From positions 1-62,000 of the forward strand of contig NW_023365738.1 in assembly GCF_000003815.2 (NCBI RefSeq): a stretch of 62,000 nt of DNA. The letters are read 5' to 3'. The stretch is from Branchiostoma floridae. Lineage: Eukaryota; Chordata; Leptocardii; Amphioxiformes; Branchiostomatidae. The translations under genes were made by a program, and so were the position numbers. Positions 36,101 through 46,453 of the stretch are shown one piece after another. The first letter of the stretch is position 1. Each line of letters starts with the position of its first letter. The notes below the pieces were generated by a model that was given only the letters and a program-made list of their open reading frames with translations, was not told the origin of the DNA and did not search any database.

Positions 36101-39069
36101 TCTCAGCCCTACCCACTGCAATCCCGTCACACAATTTTACATCGTACAATTCAAATACACCCGCCGTTGTGCAAGCGATATGCCTACAAACGTACGCTAT
36201 GTCTATAATTGATAATAAAACAATGCATAAAATGTACAATGTACAAACCTGTTTCGCAGTCGACACCGGTCCATCCTTGGGCACAGTTACATTCGTACAT
36301 ATTGATCTGGTCCTGACAGATTCCGTCATGATGGCATGGGTTACTTTCACACTCGTTGATTTCTAACACAGAAAAAGATACAAACGTTACATGCCAGGTT
36401 AAACATAGATCTATGTTACATTAAAATTAGTTTTAGTAAGGCGACGTATGCCTTATGCATATGGGTTTAGAAATACGATTCGTAAAATATCATTCCATTT
36501 TATGTTAAACGATATTGATAGTGAACTAGAAGCAATTAGAATAGTTGGAATGCAAACATTTTCAATCTTTAAAGATGGTTACAGCATTAAACTGTAAGGG
36601 TCTAGAATGGTTCCATTAAAGATGTGCAAGCCTTGCCCACCTACGCAACTCTTTGGCCTTAAGATATCAGGCAGGTACCCAGGCCGACAGGTACAGCGGT
36701 AGCTACCCACGGTGTTCACGCAGTTGTGGTGACATTCATGGGTGTCTGAACTCTTACATTCGTTGAAGTCTTGGTTAGAATGAAATGTAGATTAGACTCA
36801 TGATAATAAAACGTCCTTTCAGTTTTCCCCTGCTTCAAAAATTAATGTTAATTGGTTTTTACGTATCCGAGTAGGATTAAATTTCTATTTCTTTTGTTTA
36901 ATGAGATTGATAGTGAACTTAAAAATAAGTATGTTGACAAGAGCTTTGTTACTAAGTTGTACATTGATTGGTATTCTGACCTTCTTGGCAAATAGAGCTA
37001 TGAGCTAGATAGCAGGCCTCGTCATCAAAGCCCCAACCGCCCACGTTCTTCCATAAGCCGCAATACTGATTTCCCCAAAGATTATTTGGTTCGTTCCAGT
37101 GCCAGTTCGGGGCATTACTTCCGGAAGCAGAAGTACCGTCCCACCATGTCCATCGTCCTGATCTCTGAAATGACGTTAAAATCTTCTAAAATAACCATTT
37201 GATGGCACTTTCAGACAAATTTGAAAAATTCTTGCATTGCGACATGATATTCCTCTTGTACACTATAACTGTTACAATGGAACTATAGGGGTGGAGCATT
37301 CAATTTGATACAAAAAAAAGCAATTGTGTGATTGACCATGTGAAAATCCCGAATAAAAGAGAATGTACTTTAATTTGATCTTCTCCACAATAAAAAGTTC
37401 ATGCGAATGCCCGCAGGGATGCCGATGGAGAAGGCAAAATCTTTGTTGAGGGTGTTAGATAATTCTAACTCTTCCCATAGAGCTGTATGTAATTCATTGC
37501 ACAATTACAAGGGGATTTCGTAACAAAGTCCTGAGATGTCCTACGACATCCAATGCTCCCTTTTTATATTATGGTGGAGCTTCAATAACACTGTCAATTC
37601 GTAAGTCAATTTCGTTGTCATTTACTATTATTCTTTTGAATTTAATAGCGATTGAAATAATTCCACGAATGCTTCTATATTTACTCGACGTCTCAATGCA
37701 TATGGCCTTATGGCCGTTATTTCCTAAACTGTCGGGATTAAACTACGACTAAAATCTTGCCGTAGCTGGAATAATTTGACTTCACAAGCCTCACAAGACA
37801 TCTTTAGTATGGGAACAAAACAACACAAGGGATGGTGTACAAGGGAGACAGATAGTATCGTACTACAGTAACGTTTAAAACACGTTACTTCTAGTTTTAA
37901 ACATAGACTGCTAACCAATTTGAAAACGCTATTTCTAAGAGTGAGGCTTACCTTTTTTAGTCCACTCCAGAAGTGAGTGTGATAGCCGACAACGTTAGAT
38001 TTGAGGAAATTCCTGATACCACTGTTTTTTAAGTCTGCAAGACGGCCACCATCACTCTCGCATTTGCTACTTGCGGAATTCCACGACCGGACAGGGTCTC
38101 TATTAGCCCAATAGTCCCAGCCACCATATCGAGCTGCACTACCTAATGTTAGAAATATGATTCAATTGACATATGATTAGGCATCCGAGTCCATTTCTAG
38201 ACAAACAGAGTCCGTTATGTAATGATTTACACATTCTATTTTGTCAAATTGCCCAGAGAAAATATTGTGTTTCTGGTTACCCAAATAACCCTAGTAACAA
38301 CCAAACAATTTATGTACAGCCGTTCGGCTTGCTTATATTCTTATTTGTCATTTATTATACTACGTTACTATAGTAAATCACCAAGTATTGAGACTCTTTG
38401 CTCTGTAGAAAATCAGACTTGAATAAATATAATTGTACAGGTCAAAAATATTGATATATGTTATCATGTCGTAAATTCTTTAACGAATGTTACGTTTTTT
38501 TTTATTGTTGATCCATCATACATGTACACCATGAGGCGGTGTACGGGGTATGCAATACAAACAACATTTTGAACATGTCTCCAAACTCGGGTCTCATCGA
38601 TTAGTGTTACATATATATATATATGTTATTTTAAGTATTTACATCATATATTTGCAGTTATTCAATTCATATTAGGCCATGTGCAATGTCATAAAAGTAT
38701 CACTTGACAACAAATTCACTAAAACTTCAAATAACGGAGAAGGTCCAGAAAGAGCATTGTCAAATATCAAATATTACAGTTTAAAATGTATATCACTTTA
38801 GTTATCATAGTGTCCAAAAAATGCCAAACTTTTGAAGACTTTGACATATTGATGAAAAGATGCTACCACTTAAACTGTTACAAAAGAAATGCTTCTTTTG
38901 CGATTTCAATTTGTACCGTTATCTAATCTTCATTTATTCAGAACAAGTACATTTACGTTTATTTTCGTCACGGTGGCAAGAAAATAATCGATGATGGCGT
39001 ATAAGTTTCCTTACCTGTGCTGATTCCCCAGAGAAAGAGGACCATCAACAATGCCATGGCTGTCCGCAT
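20902..39069 (-). CDS. Gene B: C-type lectin-EGF-Sushi-thrombospondin hybrid, complete, 1132 aa
   Basis: Twenty-five coding exons between 39069 and 20902 connect with compatible phases and sum to 3399 nt. Order with approximate residues: signal peptide 1-18; C-type lectin domain 19-143 with EPN motif; EGFs 144-186, 187-224, 225-264, 265-302 (first and third cbEGF-like); six-Cys Sushi 303-375; unrecognised domain 376-555; GCC2/GCC3 module 556-610; EGF 611-645; thrombospondin type 3 repeats to ~905; thrombospondin C-terminal domain to 1132. The second half matches true thrombospondins exon by exon, including the calcium-binding wire and lectin-like C domain. No coiled coil for oligomerisation, VWC, TSP1 repeats or N-terminal laminin-G is visible. 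Expected role: secreted, calcium-binding matrix or recognition protein. Exon 10's acceptor is the least certain joint. Confidence 0.85.
21340..21479 (-). CDS. Gene B exon: thrombospondin C domain, last strands
   Basis: Phase 2-1 exon of 140 nt. It encodes [15 protein letters not shown], then [14 protein letters not shown] and [10 protein letters not shown], equivalent to the family F/L-EG-x-x-L-V-x-DSG and RGGRLGVFCFSQE. Its 5' half and acceptor are copied into the upstream minisatellite. Confidence 0.9.
21436..21910. repeat. 83-bp minisatellite, six copies, copying the exon's splice acceptor (gene B)
   Basis: Unit starts fall at 21436, 21519, 21602, 21685, 21768 and 21851, exactly 83 bp apart. 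On the minus strand each unit carries CCCTCCAG followed by GTTCCACCTGTACGAAGG, the true acceptor and the first ~45 nt of the exon 21340-21479, ending TCAGGTGACG, which could act as a donor. The leftmost copy is the real exon; the others are intronic decoys. Confidence 0.9.
22114..22150. repeat. Small hairpin in gene B intron
   Basis: GGCCTAGTCTCG and CGAGACTAGGCC, a perfect 12-bp inverted pair with a 16-nt loop. Confidence 0.7.
22276..22373 (-). CDS. Gene B exon: thrombospondin C domain, TAYRW segment
   Basis: Phase 0-2 exon of 98 nt encoding [11 protein letters not shown], then [12 protein letters not shown] and DIGLIR. The TAYRW-x-L-x-HR motif is a hallmark of the thrombospondin C-terminal domain. 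Confidence 0.9.
22675..22749 (-). CDS. Gene B exon: thrombospondin C domain, VNSTTGPG segment
   Basis: Phase 0-0 exon of 25 codons starting LVNSTTGPG, identical to the highly conserved motif of thrombospondins, then [12 protein letters not shown]. Confidence 0.9.
22801..22867. repeat. Fold-back with 16-bp perfect arms
   Basis: AAGCTAGTCGCTCACT (22801-22816) and its exact inverse at 22852-22867 surround a 35-bp loop within a gene B intron. Confidence 0.8.
23066..23238 (-). CDS. Gene B exon: thrombospondin C domain core
   Basis: Phase 1-0 exon of 173 nt. It includes [19 protein letters not shown], then [16 protein letters not shown], the strongest thrombospondin signature here. The RFYLVSWK segment corresponds to the RFYVVMWK site of vertebrate thrombospondins. 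Confidence 0.95.
23391..23439 (-). CDS. Gene B exon: thrombospondin C domain, start of lectin-like fold
   Basis: 49-nt phase 0-1 exon: [16 protein letters not shown], equivalent to the G-x-E-hydrophobic-x-Q-x-x-N-S-D-PG segment of the family. Confidence 0.85.
23733..23908 (-). CDS. Gene B exon: last type 3 repeat and C domain entry
   Basis: 176 nt, phase 1-0. It starts [19 protein letters not shown], then DDVCPES, and enters the C domain with [13 protein letters not shown] and VWEF. Aspartates bind calcium in the type 3 wire. Confidence 0.9.
24025..24120 (-). CDS. Gene B exon: type 3 repeats
   Basis: 96-nt phase 1-1 exon encoding [11 protein letters not shown], then [16 protein letters not shown]. 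It is separated from the next exon (23733-23908) by only 116 bp; in gene C this intron is over 5.4 kb because of two transposons. Confidence 0.9.
24462..24547 (-). CDS. Gene B exon: type 3 repeat
   Basis: 86-nt phase 2-1 exon encoding [17 protein letters not shown], then QLDTDKDGA. It lies within the stretch nearly identical to gene C, introns included. Confidence 0.9.
24682..24734 (-). CDS. Gene B exon: short type 3 repeat segment
   Basis: 53-nt phase 0-2 exon encoding [17 protein letters not shown], a type 3 half-repeat with D-x-x-GDxC. Confidence 0.85.
24905..25023 (-). CDS. Gene B exon: type 3 repeats
   Basis: 119-nt phase 1-0 exon: [29 protein letters not shown] and PTVANVDQ, canonical D-x-D-x-DG calcium loops with paired cysteines. 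Confidence 0.95.
25524..25683 (-). CDS. Gene B exon: type 3 repeats
   Basis: 160-nt phase 0-1 exon: [31 protein letters not shown], then [18 protein letters not shown]. One loop has DGDD where gene C has DGDG. Confidence 0.95.
26122..26256 (-). CDS. Gene B exon: first full type 3 repeat, with Asp-rich expansion
   Basis: 135-nt phase 0-0 exon: [33 protein letters not shown], then [10 protein letters not shown] before donor GTATCT. Gene C's equivalent (60670-60777) is 27 nt shorter and ends FLNVQ. The extra nine codons are a GAT/AAT microsatellite-like insertion in frame. Confidence 0.85.
26768..26878 (-). CDS. Gene B exon: second half of the last EGF and type 3 entry
   Basis: 37 codons, phase 0-0: [15 protein letters not shown], then DSDQDGYPD and CNGTRCKK. 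This is the EGF-to-type-3 junction of thrombospondins (C-G-x-D-x-D-x-DG). Confidence 0.9.
27019..27083 (-). CDS. Gene B exon: first half of the last EGF
   Basis: 65-nt phase 1-0 exon encoding [19 protein letters not shown], then TCK. Together with 26768-26878 it forms a six-Cys EGF-like module. Confidence 0.85.
27335..27499 (-). CDS. Gene B exon: GCC2/GCC3 (ephrin-receptor-like) cysteine module
   Basis: 165-nt phase 1-1 exon: [34 protein letters not shown] and NTWSVFPGA. The CPxGTF-x(n)-C-x-x-C-x-x-GxYQ pattern is typical of SCUBE/SVEP-type proteins, in which it lies next to Sushi and EGF domains. It is not a normal thrombospondin module. Confidence 0.85.
27826..28365 (-). CDS. Gene B exon: ~180-residue unrecognised extracellular domain
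   Basis: A single 540-nt phase 1-1 exon, far larger than its neighbours. It carries [18 protein letters not shown] and [17 protein letters not shown], alternates beta-strand-like stretches and has few cysteines (IEC, TDC, VEC, LNC, AYC). It ends [10 protein letters not shown] before the GCC2 module. I cannot name the domain. Its place between Sushi and GCC2 resembles SCUBE/SVEP-type spacing. The acceptor could instead be at 28376, adding four residues in frame. Confidence 0.75.
29107..29325 (-). CDS. Gene B exon: six-Cys Sushi-like domain
   Basis: 219-nt phase 1-1 exon: [35 protein letters not shown] and PWPDC. It has six cysteines rather than the classic four, as in the first-type Sushi domains of SVEP-like proteins. 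Acceptor CCTAG, donor GTTAGT. Confidence 0.8.
29819..29932 (-). CDS. Gene B exon: EGF 4
   Basis: 114-nt phase 1-1 exon: [28 protein letters not shown]. Six cysteines in EGF spacing, with the C-x-N-G-G-x-C and G-F-x-G motifs. Confidence 0.9.
30078..30144. repeat. (TA)n microsatellite
   Basis: Uninterrupted TA repeats of about 67 bp, flanked on both sides by ATGGTTACAACT. Confidence 0.95.
32505..32636 (-). CDS. Orphan exon candidate, 44 codons, phase 0-0
   Basis: An open 132-nt stretch lies between acceptor TTTCCCAGAGTCCAG and donor GTCAGT, encoding [18 protein letters not shown], then [10 protein letters not shown] and LQLILFDQ. It looks like a beta-strand-rich coding exon, but its phases do not fit the surrounding phase 1 intron of gene B. 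It may belong to a nested or decayed gene. Domain not recognised. Confidence 0.3.
35344..35463 (-). CDS. Gene B exon: calcium-binding EGF 3
   Basis: 120-nt phase 1-1 exon starting DIDEC, with [16 protein letters not shown], the cbEGF consensus including the beta-hydroxylation-type N-x(4)-Y region. Donor GTGAGT. Confidence 0.9.
36249..36362 (-). CDS. Gene B exon: EGF 2
   Basis: 114-nt phase 1-1 exon: [16 protein letters not shown], then [14 protein letters not shown]. Homologous to the gene A EGF at 444-560. Confidence 0.9.
36641..36769 (-). CDS. Gene B exon: EGF 1
   Basis: 129-nt phase 1-1 exon: [27 protein letters not shown], then RPGYLPD. It is the sister of EGF 3 (shared VNTVGSY), indicating local exon duplication. 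Follows the lectin domain directly. Confidence 0.85.
36981..37164 (-). CDS. Gene B exon: C-type lectin domain, second half
   Basis: 184-nt phase 0-1 exon: [40 protein letters not shown]. It has the WIG-equivalent tryptophans, an EPN calcium/sugar motif (mannose-type in other lectins) and the final cysteine pairs. The usual WND motif appears as GFDD, so sugar binding is plausible but not certain. Confidence 0.9.
37952..38142 (-). CDS. Gene B exon: C-type lectin domain, first half
   Basis: 191-nt phase 1-0 exon: [39 protein letters not shown]. It carries the A-x-x-x-C-x-x-x-G-x-x-LA helix and the F-W-x-G-L strand of the fold. No CPxGW opening is present, so this is the short form. The interval 38143-39014 shows no other exon. 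Confidence 0.9.
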
Positions 39070-39070
39070 A
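39015..39070 (-). CDS. Gene B exon 2: start codon and signal peptide
   Basis: ATG at 39069-39067 opens [18 protein letters not shown], an 18-residue signal peptide, then donor GTAAG. A second in-frame ATG is four codons in; the first is preferred. The acceptor is weak (GGACAG or TTGAAG). Confidence 0.8.
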
Positions 39071-39479
39071 CTGTCCGCAAACTTCAAAACATGTTTAATT
39101 TCATCACTTTAGATATAAATAAGCTCATTTCATTTTGAAAGTTCAAAAGATCATCCAGAGGCTGTCTGGGTTCATGGTGTGAGAATTACATCTATGGGCT
39201 CAAGGCATGGAATCAGTGTACCCAAAGTTTGATAAAGTGACTCTAGAGACAATTTTGTGCCATTAGTCACCGTCTTGTATATAAATGATCTTACATACTA
39301 CTTTGAGAATGCAAGTAAATGCCAATATTGTTGCGTACTATCTCTGCAAATGCCTCACGTTGGAATATGGCATTGCAGAACTCTTTACCTAGTGAACATT
39401 AAGTGGAGGCACTGTGGAGGTACGGGGGCACATTTGCGCTACTTTAGCCACTTTCGTCTTGCACTCACGCTGACGCGTT

Positions 39480-40400
39480 GCGTCTCGTCTTCTTCTTCTT
39501 CTTTTTCTTCTTTTTCTCCTGCCAAATCTTAAAATGGATTCAACTTTTTCATCTTTGGGCCAAGTGACCTGATATTTAGCATGAAGGTAGAGATAGCAAA
39601 TACCCCTGGCTAGTTTTTCAAAAATCATTTTATGTCGTTTTATTTGGGGGGGGGGGGCATTTTTAGACCAAAAATATACATTTGGGCCCCCTTGCCCTGG
39701 TATTACAACCTAATGACATGAACGTTGGCACAGAGGTGCATTGGACAAATGCCCACTGGACGCCATCTTCCAGTTTTGGAATGCATCACTTCAGAAATGA
39801 GTTATTTTGTAATTTTTGGCCATTTTTAACGTAGAAACTAGAGAGGCAACATTTTCGTGAAAATGCAGAATGTTTCCCAGCCGTTTTAACGGTTCACTAG
39901 GTAAAGAGTTTTGCAATGCCATATTCCAACGTGAGGCATTTGCAGAGATAAATTTTCATCGTAGCAACATTTTTGATCACCCCCTCCCTCTTGCCGCGGC
40001 ACGGATACTGTGGTTATATACATTCAAAAGCAAGCTCTGGATCTTTACCAAAACATGCCCACAAATGCGGAACAGAAAGTCCCAAGATTTTGGCGGGTTT
40101 TGATGTTCTGGTCGCAGGACAAATGTATTGTTTATATGAGATGGCTGTTTAAAAGGGAAAAAAATGCAATTGAATTTTTTTTCCTCCGCGGCCTCGAACC
40201 CGGAGCCACGGTTTATGATTCTATTCATTTAAACAGCGGGAAAATGCAGAACAAAGAGTTCGAAATGTGGATTTTGATGTTGTGGTTTCAAGACAAAAGT
40301 ACTCTTATATTAAATGGATGTTTAAACAGGAAAAAAAGGAGAACTGAAAAAAGTCTCCGTCCTCGGACTCGAACCCGGGTCGATCCAGCAACAAAAGCTT
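39480..40400. repeat. Dispersed repeats and two tRNA-B-box-like motifs in gene B intron 1
   Basis: A (TTC)n run (39490-39520) begins a family also seen at 7.56 kb (GGATTCAACTTTTTCAT). Two related ~170-bp pieces near 40040-40400 each end, on the minus strand, in GGGTTCGAGxCCG (40191-40203 and 40364-40379), a B-box-like sequence. They may be SINE fragments; no intact A box is visible. Confidence 0.4.
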
Positions 40401-41229
40401 TTTAGAAATTAATATCTTGGCTTTTTAGAAATATTCTAGAAGTTATAACAGGTATACAAATGTATTGCATAGCAGGAACAGGTTCGTTCATAATTTCCAA
40501 GATTCTAAGGTTCAATTTTCTGAAGATAATGTTATTGTGTGAAAAGTTAGCGATCTCGTTCGTTCCACCTTCCTGGTGCGCCTGCTTGGTGGCCGATTGC
40601 CTGACACATGTCGTCCCGGCCCAGGCTTTTCGCTGCCACAATGAAACCTCGATGCCGAGTGCCATTGTGTGTCCTGTGCGTTGATAGGTTCACCGCAAGA
40701 AAGTAAGAATTTCAGCCAATCAAAAAGCTGGAAACGTGGACTGCATGTTACAGCTTTCCAGTTTTGATTGGATCTGCTTGGAATTGGATCTGGCTGGTTT
40801 TAATTGGATCTGGATCGGGGATCTTTTTTTCATTTTTGGACTAGAAATATAGAGTTTTGGCTTCTATGCATTTGTAATGAAAGGACCGAATCTGTATAAT
40901 GCGTACGGTATGCGCCCACAGAGCTCCATTCACTAGTATGGTGTACATTACTTAGAAAGTGTTAAATTTTGCATTATTTTGGACATTTCTTTCTGTATGT
41001 TCCGACGTACAATTCCATGATCAGCAGCTATTGCAAACGAAATTAAGACAAAGCTACCACCCCCTTCCAGACAGTATGTTGTTGTTAACACCAAAGTCGA
41101 TCAAGTTTAAATTGTGATGGTCTAAGAGTGGCAACAGTTGCCAAGTGGAACATTTAAAATGTGCCAAAGGGAGTGGTGGTGGCACCATATACACTATATT
41201 AAAGCTAAACTGGATATGCATATGGAAAC

Positions 41230-42400
41230 AAATTCAGTGACTTACAACTTCGGGAGAGAGAGAGCGGCCCAAACTGTAAACCAGAATTCCTACCTGGATT
41301 AATAATTTACTTTCCTCTTATATAATCTGCTTTACTCAATTTGAACTGAGAATTAGGGGACACAGACACAGAGTAGCACAAAAACCTATAAGGTAACAAG
41401 AGCACACCTTTTTGATAACGGTTACCAACTGGGATATTGAATGGTTGCCGGAGGGATTGATGGCGGCACCAGATGTAAAGACAGTTAAAGCAAGCGGTGA
41501 CATGCACATACACCCCTTGCACGTTCTGTTGTTTTCTTTAATTTGCTGTATTTATTATTGTTTTTTTAAAGTGCAAAATAAAATAAAATCAATCATGCAC
41601 AAATCCTGTGACTTACAACTTCGGGACTCTGCACAACCCACAAAAAGGACCGTCCATCGAGGAGCTTCCCGAAGTGTATACCAGAATTCCTACCAGGGTG
41701 AAGATTTTACTATCTTCTGCTATTACCTGGTTAACTCAAACTGAACTGAGAACTAGGGGACACAACCTTAGAGTGACAAAAAAGCATATAAGGTAACAAG
41801 AGAGCACCTTCTTTTTCATAAAGTTTACCAACAGGAATATCAAGAATTTGCCAGAAGGCTTGGTGGCGGCATCAAATTATAGCAAGCACATGCACAAATC
41901 CAGTGACTTACAACTACAGGACTCTCTCTCTATATATAGACAGCCCACAAAGACAAAAATGACACGCGTCAAATAGCAGGCCCTAATGGAAAACAATTCC
42001 TACCTGCATGAAGATTTTCATATCTTCTACTATAGATATAGTATGTACATGTAGTAAATTGTACCCAAATTGAACTAAGAAGAAGGGGACACAGCCTAAG
42101 AGTGGCAAAAACACCCATATGTTAACAAGAGAGCACCTTTCTTGATAACGGTTGCCAACAGGAATATAAAATAATTGCCAGAAGGATTGGTGAAGGCACC
42201 AAATGTGAACACGGTTAAAGCCAGACTTGATAAGGACATGGCACAAAATCAGTGACTTACAATTACGGAACACCGGACATCCCACAAAGCCAGAAACGAC
42301 TGTACATCTAAGAGTGGCCCAAACTGTATATATACCAGAATTTCTACCTGGATAAAGCATTTACTATATTCTAACTATGACCTGCTTTGCCCCAACATAG
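41230..42400. repeat. ~310-400 bp tandem repeats in gene B intron 1
   Basis: Units share CAGTGACTTACAA, CAGAATTCCTACCTGGAT and, in most, AAGGTAACAAGAG with GGTTGCCAACAGG. Landmark positions are near 41289, 41690, 41998 and 42346. The gene A locus has a single copy (11190-11340). Confidence 0.7.
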
Positions 42401-42487
42401 AGTAAAACAATGCAATGTTACATTTCTACATTTAACAATGTGACATATATAACTTATAACGATGTTGAATGATAGAACTTTTCTTAC

Positions 42488-42545
42488 CTCACTTCCTTGC
42501 AGACGTTGTCGAAGACCGTATCGCGTGGCTCTCACCGAGCCTCCT
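42488..42545 (-). other. Gene B exon 1, non-coding 5' UTR
   Basis: No ATG occurs between the TATA box and donor GTAAGA at 42487. It is about 90% identical to the gene A exon 1. The 5' end is inferred from TATA spacing. Confidence 0.65.
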
Positions 42546-42570
42546 GTTGTTGGAGCAAAACGGCGCTCAC

Positions 42571-42577
42571 TTATACT
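42571..42577 (-). promoter_or_regulatory. TATA box of gene B
   Basis: GAGTATAAGTGAG on the minus strand. The ~220 bp upstream (to about 42790) is conserved with the gene A promoter, including GCAAGCACTTAACAGCC. Confidence 0.6.
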
Positions 42578-42879
42578 CATCAGAAGTGTAAAACATACAG
42601 GGAAATGTCATCCGACGGGAAATGGTATGTTTGTCCATGTCTTTAACCATATTCGCAAAGAACTTGCCTTTTTCGTGCTCAAAAGCTGAGTTAACTTTGC
42701 AAGCACTTAACAGCCCAAGCTGTTTGAATTACATTGTCTAGTTGTCAAGCATAAACTTGACTACGCTGCATGATATGAGATGGATATACATGTACATGTA
42801 ATTCTTAAATATGTAGCATCCAGGAGGACTGAATCTGTTTAAATAATCTGGAAATCAAATGCACCTACTTACTGGACAT

Positions 42880-45800
42880 CACATATGCTGCCACTGCTTC
42901 TATTGCATAGAATTTAATAGTTAAATGTTAAATTTCAACTAGCGGTAAGCATTTCGCAAGTTGTTCCATAATATGCAATGATATGACATGGTCCAGATGT
43001 TTGCGTATTATTAATATTAAGAAATGTCATCGGATATTTACATACATTTTGGGTATCAAGTACATGGTCACTACCGTCCTGGTATTCAATAAAAACTAAC
43101 TCATGAGTGATGTTTACTAAACTGTTGTAGAATGTAAGATTATATGTCAGGATCCAGATGTTTGCAATATAGAATATTACAAATGTTTTTATAATATGAA
43201 GTTTCATCCTGTATGTTAGCATACGGCTACTACCATCCTAGTATGCAATATAATTCAACCTTTGAGCATTGTTTACAAACCAGTTGTGGACATGTAGCTA
43301 TATGACATAATCAGGATATTTGCAATACAAAAAGGTTACAAATTGTTTTATAATCTGTACCTACGTCCTAGGTATCAAGTATGGGGCTCTTGTCGTCTTT
43401 GAATTCAATAAAACCTAATCTTTGAGCAGTGTTTACAAACCTATTGTGGAATTTGTAACGATATAATAGATGTTTGCAATACAGAAAGGTTACAAATGTT
43501 TTGTATCAATTATGTGTACCTACGTCTTCACTCTTGGGTATCAAGTATGGGGCCTTGGTATAATATTTACAATGAAATTGAACGTTCTACTGGTGTTTGC
43601 AAACCTTTTGTAGAATGTGCAATTACATGAATATGTTTGGAATAGAGGGGGTTGCAGAGTGCATGTTTAACAAATGGGCATACGTCCTGGATATCCGTTT
43701 CGATAAATTGCTTAAATTTTGTGAATGTTGTACGTGATATTTACCTTTAATACCCTGAACATCTTTAAAACTTCTGTTATCAGTCCCTATGATGCAGAAG
43801 AATGTAAGAGATCCACGAACATGTCGGTACTTGTCGTTAAAGATATAGGTACATACAATATGACGATATAGCAGTGATCTTTAGCATAGAGAAGTCTATT
43901 TATTCCAAAATATCCAGCTCGGTGGGAGCCAAAGAACAGTTTCAGGAGTCAAGTCGTGGTTAGCGTTCATTAAGCTATCGCACTGAGATATGATAGGACC
44001 CAGTGTGTGCGTGTTGATAAATGTTATCTGACATTTTATCCACGTCTTGGGTATCAATATGGCCAATGTCATCATGCTTTACAATAAAAACTAACTCTTG
44101 AGAGATATTTGCCAAACTATTGTAGAAAGCATGATGATATGTCAGAATCCAGATGTTTGCCATATAAAAAAAAATTACAAATGTTTCTATAATATGAAGT
44201 TTCATCCTGTATGTAAGCATACTGCTACTACCATCCTATCATGCAATAAAATTCAACCTTTGAGCGGTGTTTGCAAACCAATTGTGGACATGTAGCCATA
44301 TGACATGGTCAGGATGTTTGCAATACAAAAAGTTTACAAATTGTTTTATAATCTGTACCTACCTCCTGGGTATCAAGTATGGGGTCATTGCCATGCTTGT
44401 ATTCAATAAAATGCAACCTTTAAGCGGTGTTACAAACCTATTGTGGAACTTGTAGCCATATGACAGGATCCAGATATTTGTAATACAGAAATGTTACAAC
44501 TGTTTTTATAATGATATGTACCTACGTATTGACTCTTGGATATCAAGTATGGGACCCTCAGTATCCTAGTGTACATTGAATTTCTACATTTCAGCGATTT
44601 TAGACATATAGGGAACTGCAATGAAATAAATCTCTCGGATGTTCACAATAGAATTCTAGAAGGTGTTACACAATTTTTCTTCATGATATGGGCGTGAGTA
44701 CGGGATGTACATTTTGATGTATTGCTTTAATTTTGCAAAGGGTGCATAGTACCTTTTACCTTTAATATCCTTAACATCTGTAAACTTTGATGTCTATGTC
44801 ACTATGAAGACACGTGGAATGTAACAACTCGACTAACACATGGATACTTATTATTAAAGATATAATAAAACATAAGGTATTATGAATAGTCGCGATCTTT
44901 GACTCATGTTTTTAGCATATACCATACAGCATGTACTATTTCAGAAATCTAGCTTGATGATAGCCAAAAGACACAGTCAGCTGTCAAGTCATGATTATCG
45001 TTTTTCATGCTATCGTAGAATATGTAACGATAATATAGCATCCAGATGTTTGCGCATTGTCAAATGCCATCTGATATTCATCTATATCTTGGGTATTAAT
45101 TATCTGGACACTGCCATCGTGGTATTCAATAAAATATGCATGTTTTTTTTTTTTTATTTTAGAATGCGTGATTATATGTCAGGATCAAGATTTTTTTACA
45201 ACAAAAGATTTCAAATGTTTTTATAACATGGCATTTCGTCTTACATGTTAGCATGCAGCCACTACCATCCTAGTATGCAATAAATTTCAACTATTGAGCA
45301 GTGTTTACAAACCTATTGTCGACATGTAGACATATGAAAGGATGAGGATATTTGCAATACAAAAGGTTACAAATTGTTTTATAATCTGTACCAACGTCCT
45401 GGGTATCAAGCATGGGGCCCTTGCCATGCTTGTATTCAATAAAATGCGGTGTTTACAAACCTATTGCGGAATTTATAGCCATATGACAGTATCCAGATGT
45501 TTGCAATACAGAAAGGTTACAAATTTGTTTATGATAATATGTATAATAATATGTACGACTTGACTCTTGGATATTAGTCACGGGGACCTTGGTATCCTAG
45601 TACACGTTAAATTTTTACCTTTCAGCGTTTTTCAGAACTATTGGAGAATGTGAAATGAAATAAAACTTTTGGATGTTAGGAATAGAAATGGTTACACAAG
45701 GTTTTTCTTCAAAATATGGAGTTAGGTCCTGGATGTATATTTTGATGAATTGCTTTAATTTTGCGAAGGGTGCATAGTTCCTTTTACCTTTCATATCCTT

Positions 45801-45900
45801 AATATGAGGACACGTGGGCTGCAACAACTCGACGAACACTTGGGTACTTATTGTTCCAGATATAGGCAAACATTTCAATCAATAACACTGCAGTTTGGCG
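42880..45900. repeat. ~150-165 bp tandem repeat array upstream of gene B
   Basis: Same unit family as 11.86-14.8 kb, with landmarks at about 42992, 43150, 43311, 43468; 44147, 44308, 44469; 45040, 45190, 45345 and 45492. Blocks such as 44469-44760 and 44920-45200 pair specifically with 12371-12660 and 13380-13650, so the whole promoter-plus-array block was duplicated. The interval 45900-46190 shows nothing further. Confidence 0.8.
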
Positions 45901-46453
45901 TTATTTTATATCAACATTTGAACATTTACATCAAAGGTCTAACAGCTGTGCCCAAGCTTCAAAAATCAGACATTGTCCTGGACTACTTGAGTCTGTTAAT
46001 AATTCAGGAAAAGAATATCCACTGATTACATTGTGCTAGTTTGCATGACAATTCCATATGCTTGTACGTGAGTCAGTCAGCCATCTGGCATGTGTATATT
46101 ATGGAATGTGTTTTGCTATGAATTCTGGTATATTTAATCATACCACTTTCCGGTGCCGAGTGAAGGAAGTCGTGAAAAGCTTATTCCCGACGGTACAAGA
46201 TCAGTGGTATGACAAGGCCTCTGGGTTCTGAGTCAAACATCCTTCCACTTGCCTACGTTTGAATAAAAAAAGAACGACAGAAAGTCAACAGGGGTTCTCC
46301 GTTTAACATCCTGGGGACAGCCCTAAAGAAGCTAAGTATTCATTCGAACCCGAGTGAAGTGAGTAATATTATGGTGGAAGAGTGTGGCAGAGGAGACAGT
46401 GTCGTCAGCTAGCCTCCGTTGCAGTATTCGGAAAGGGCTGGTTTTCTTTGGTG

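Noticed and set aside
40188-40382. tRNA gene on the minus strand
   Set aside because: Only B-box-like GGGTTCGAG sequences; no A box at the right distance, no cloverleaf; at best SINE debris.
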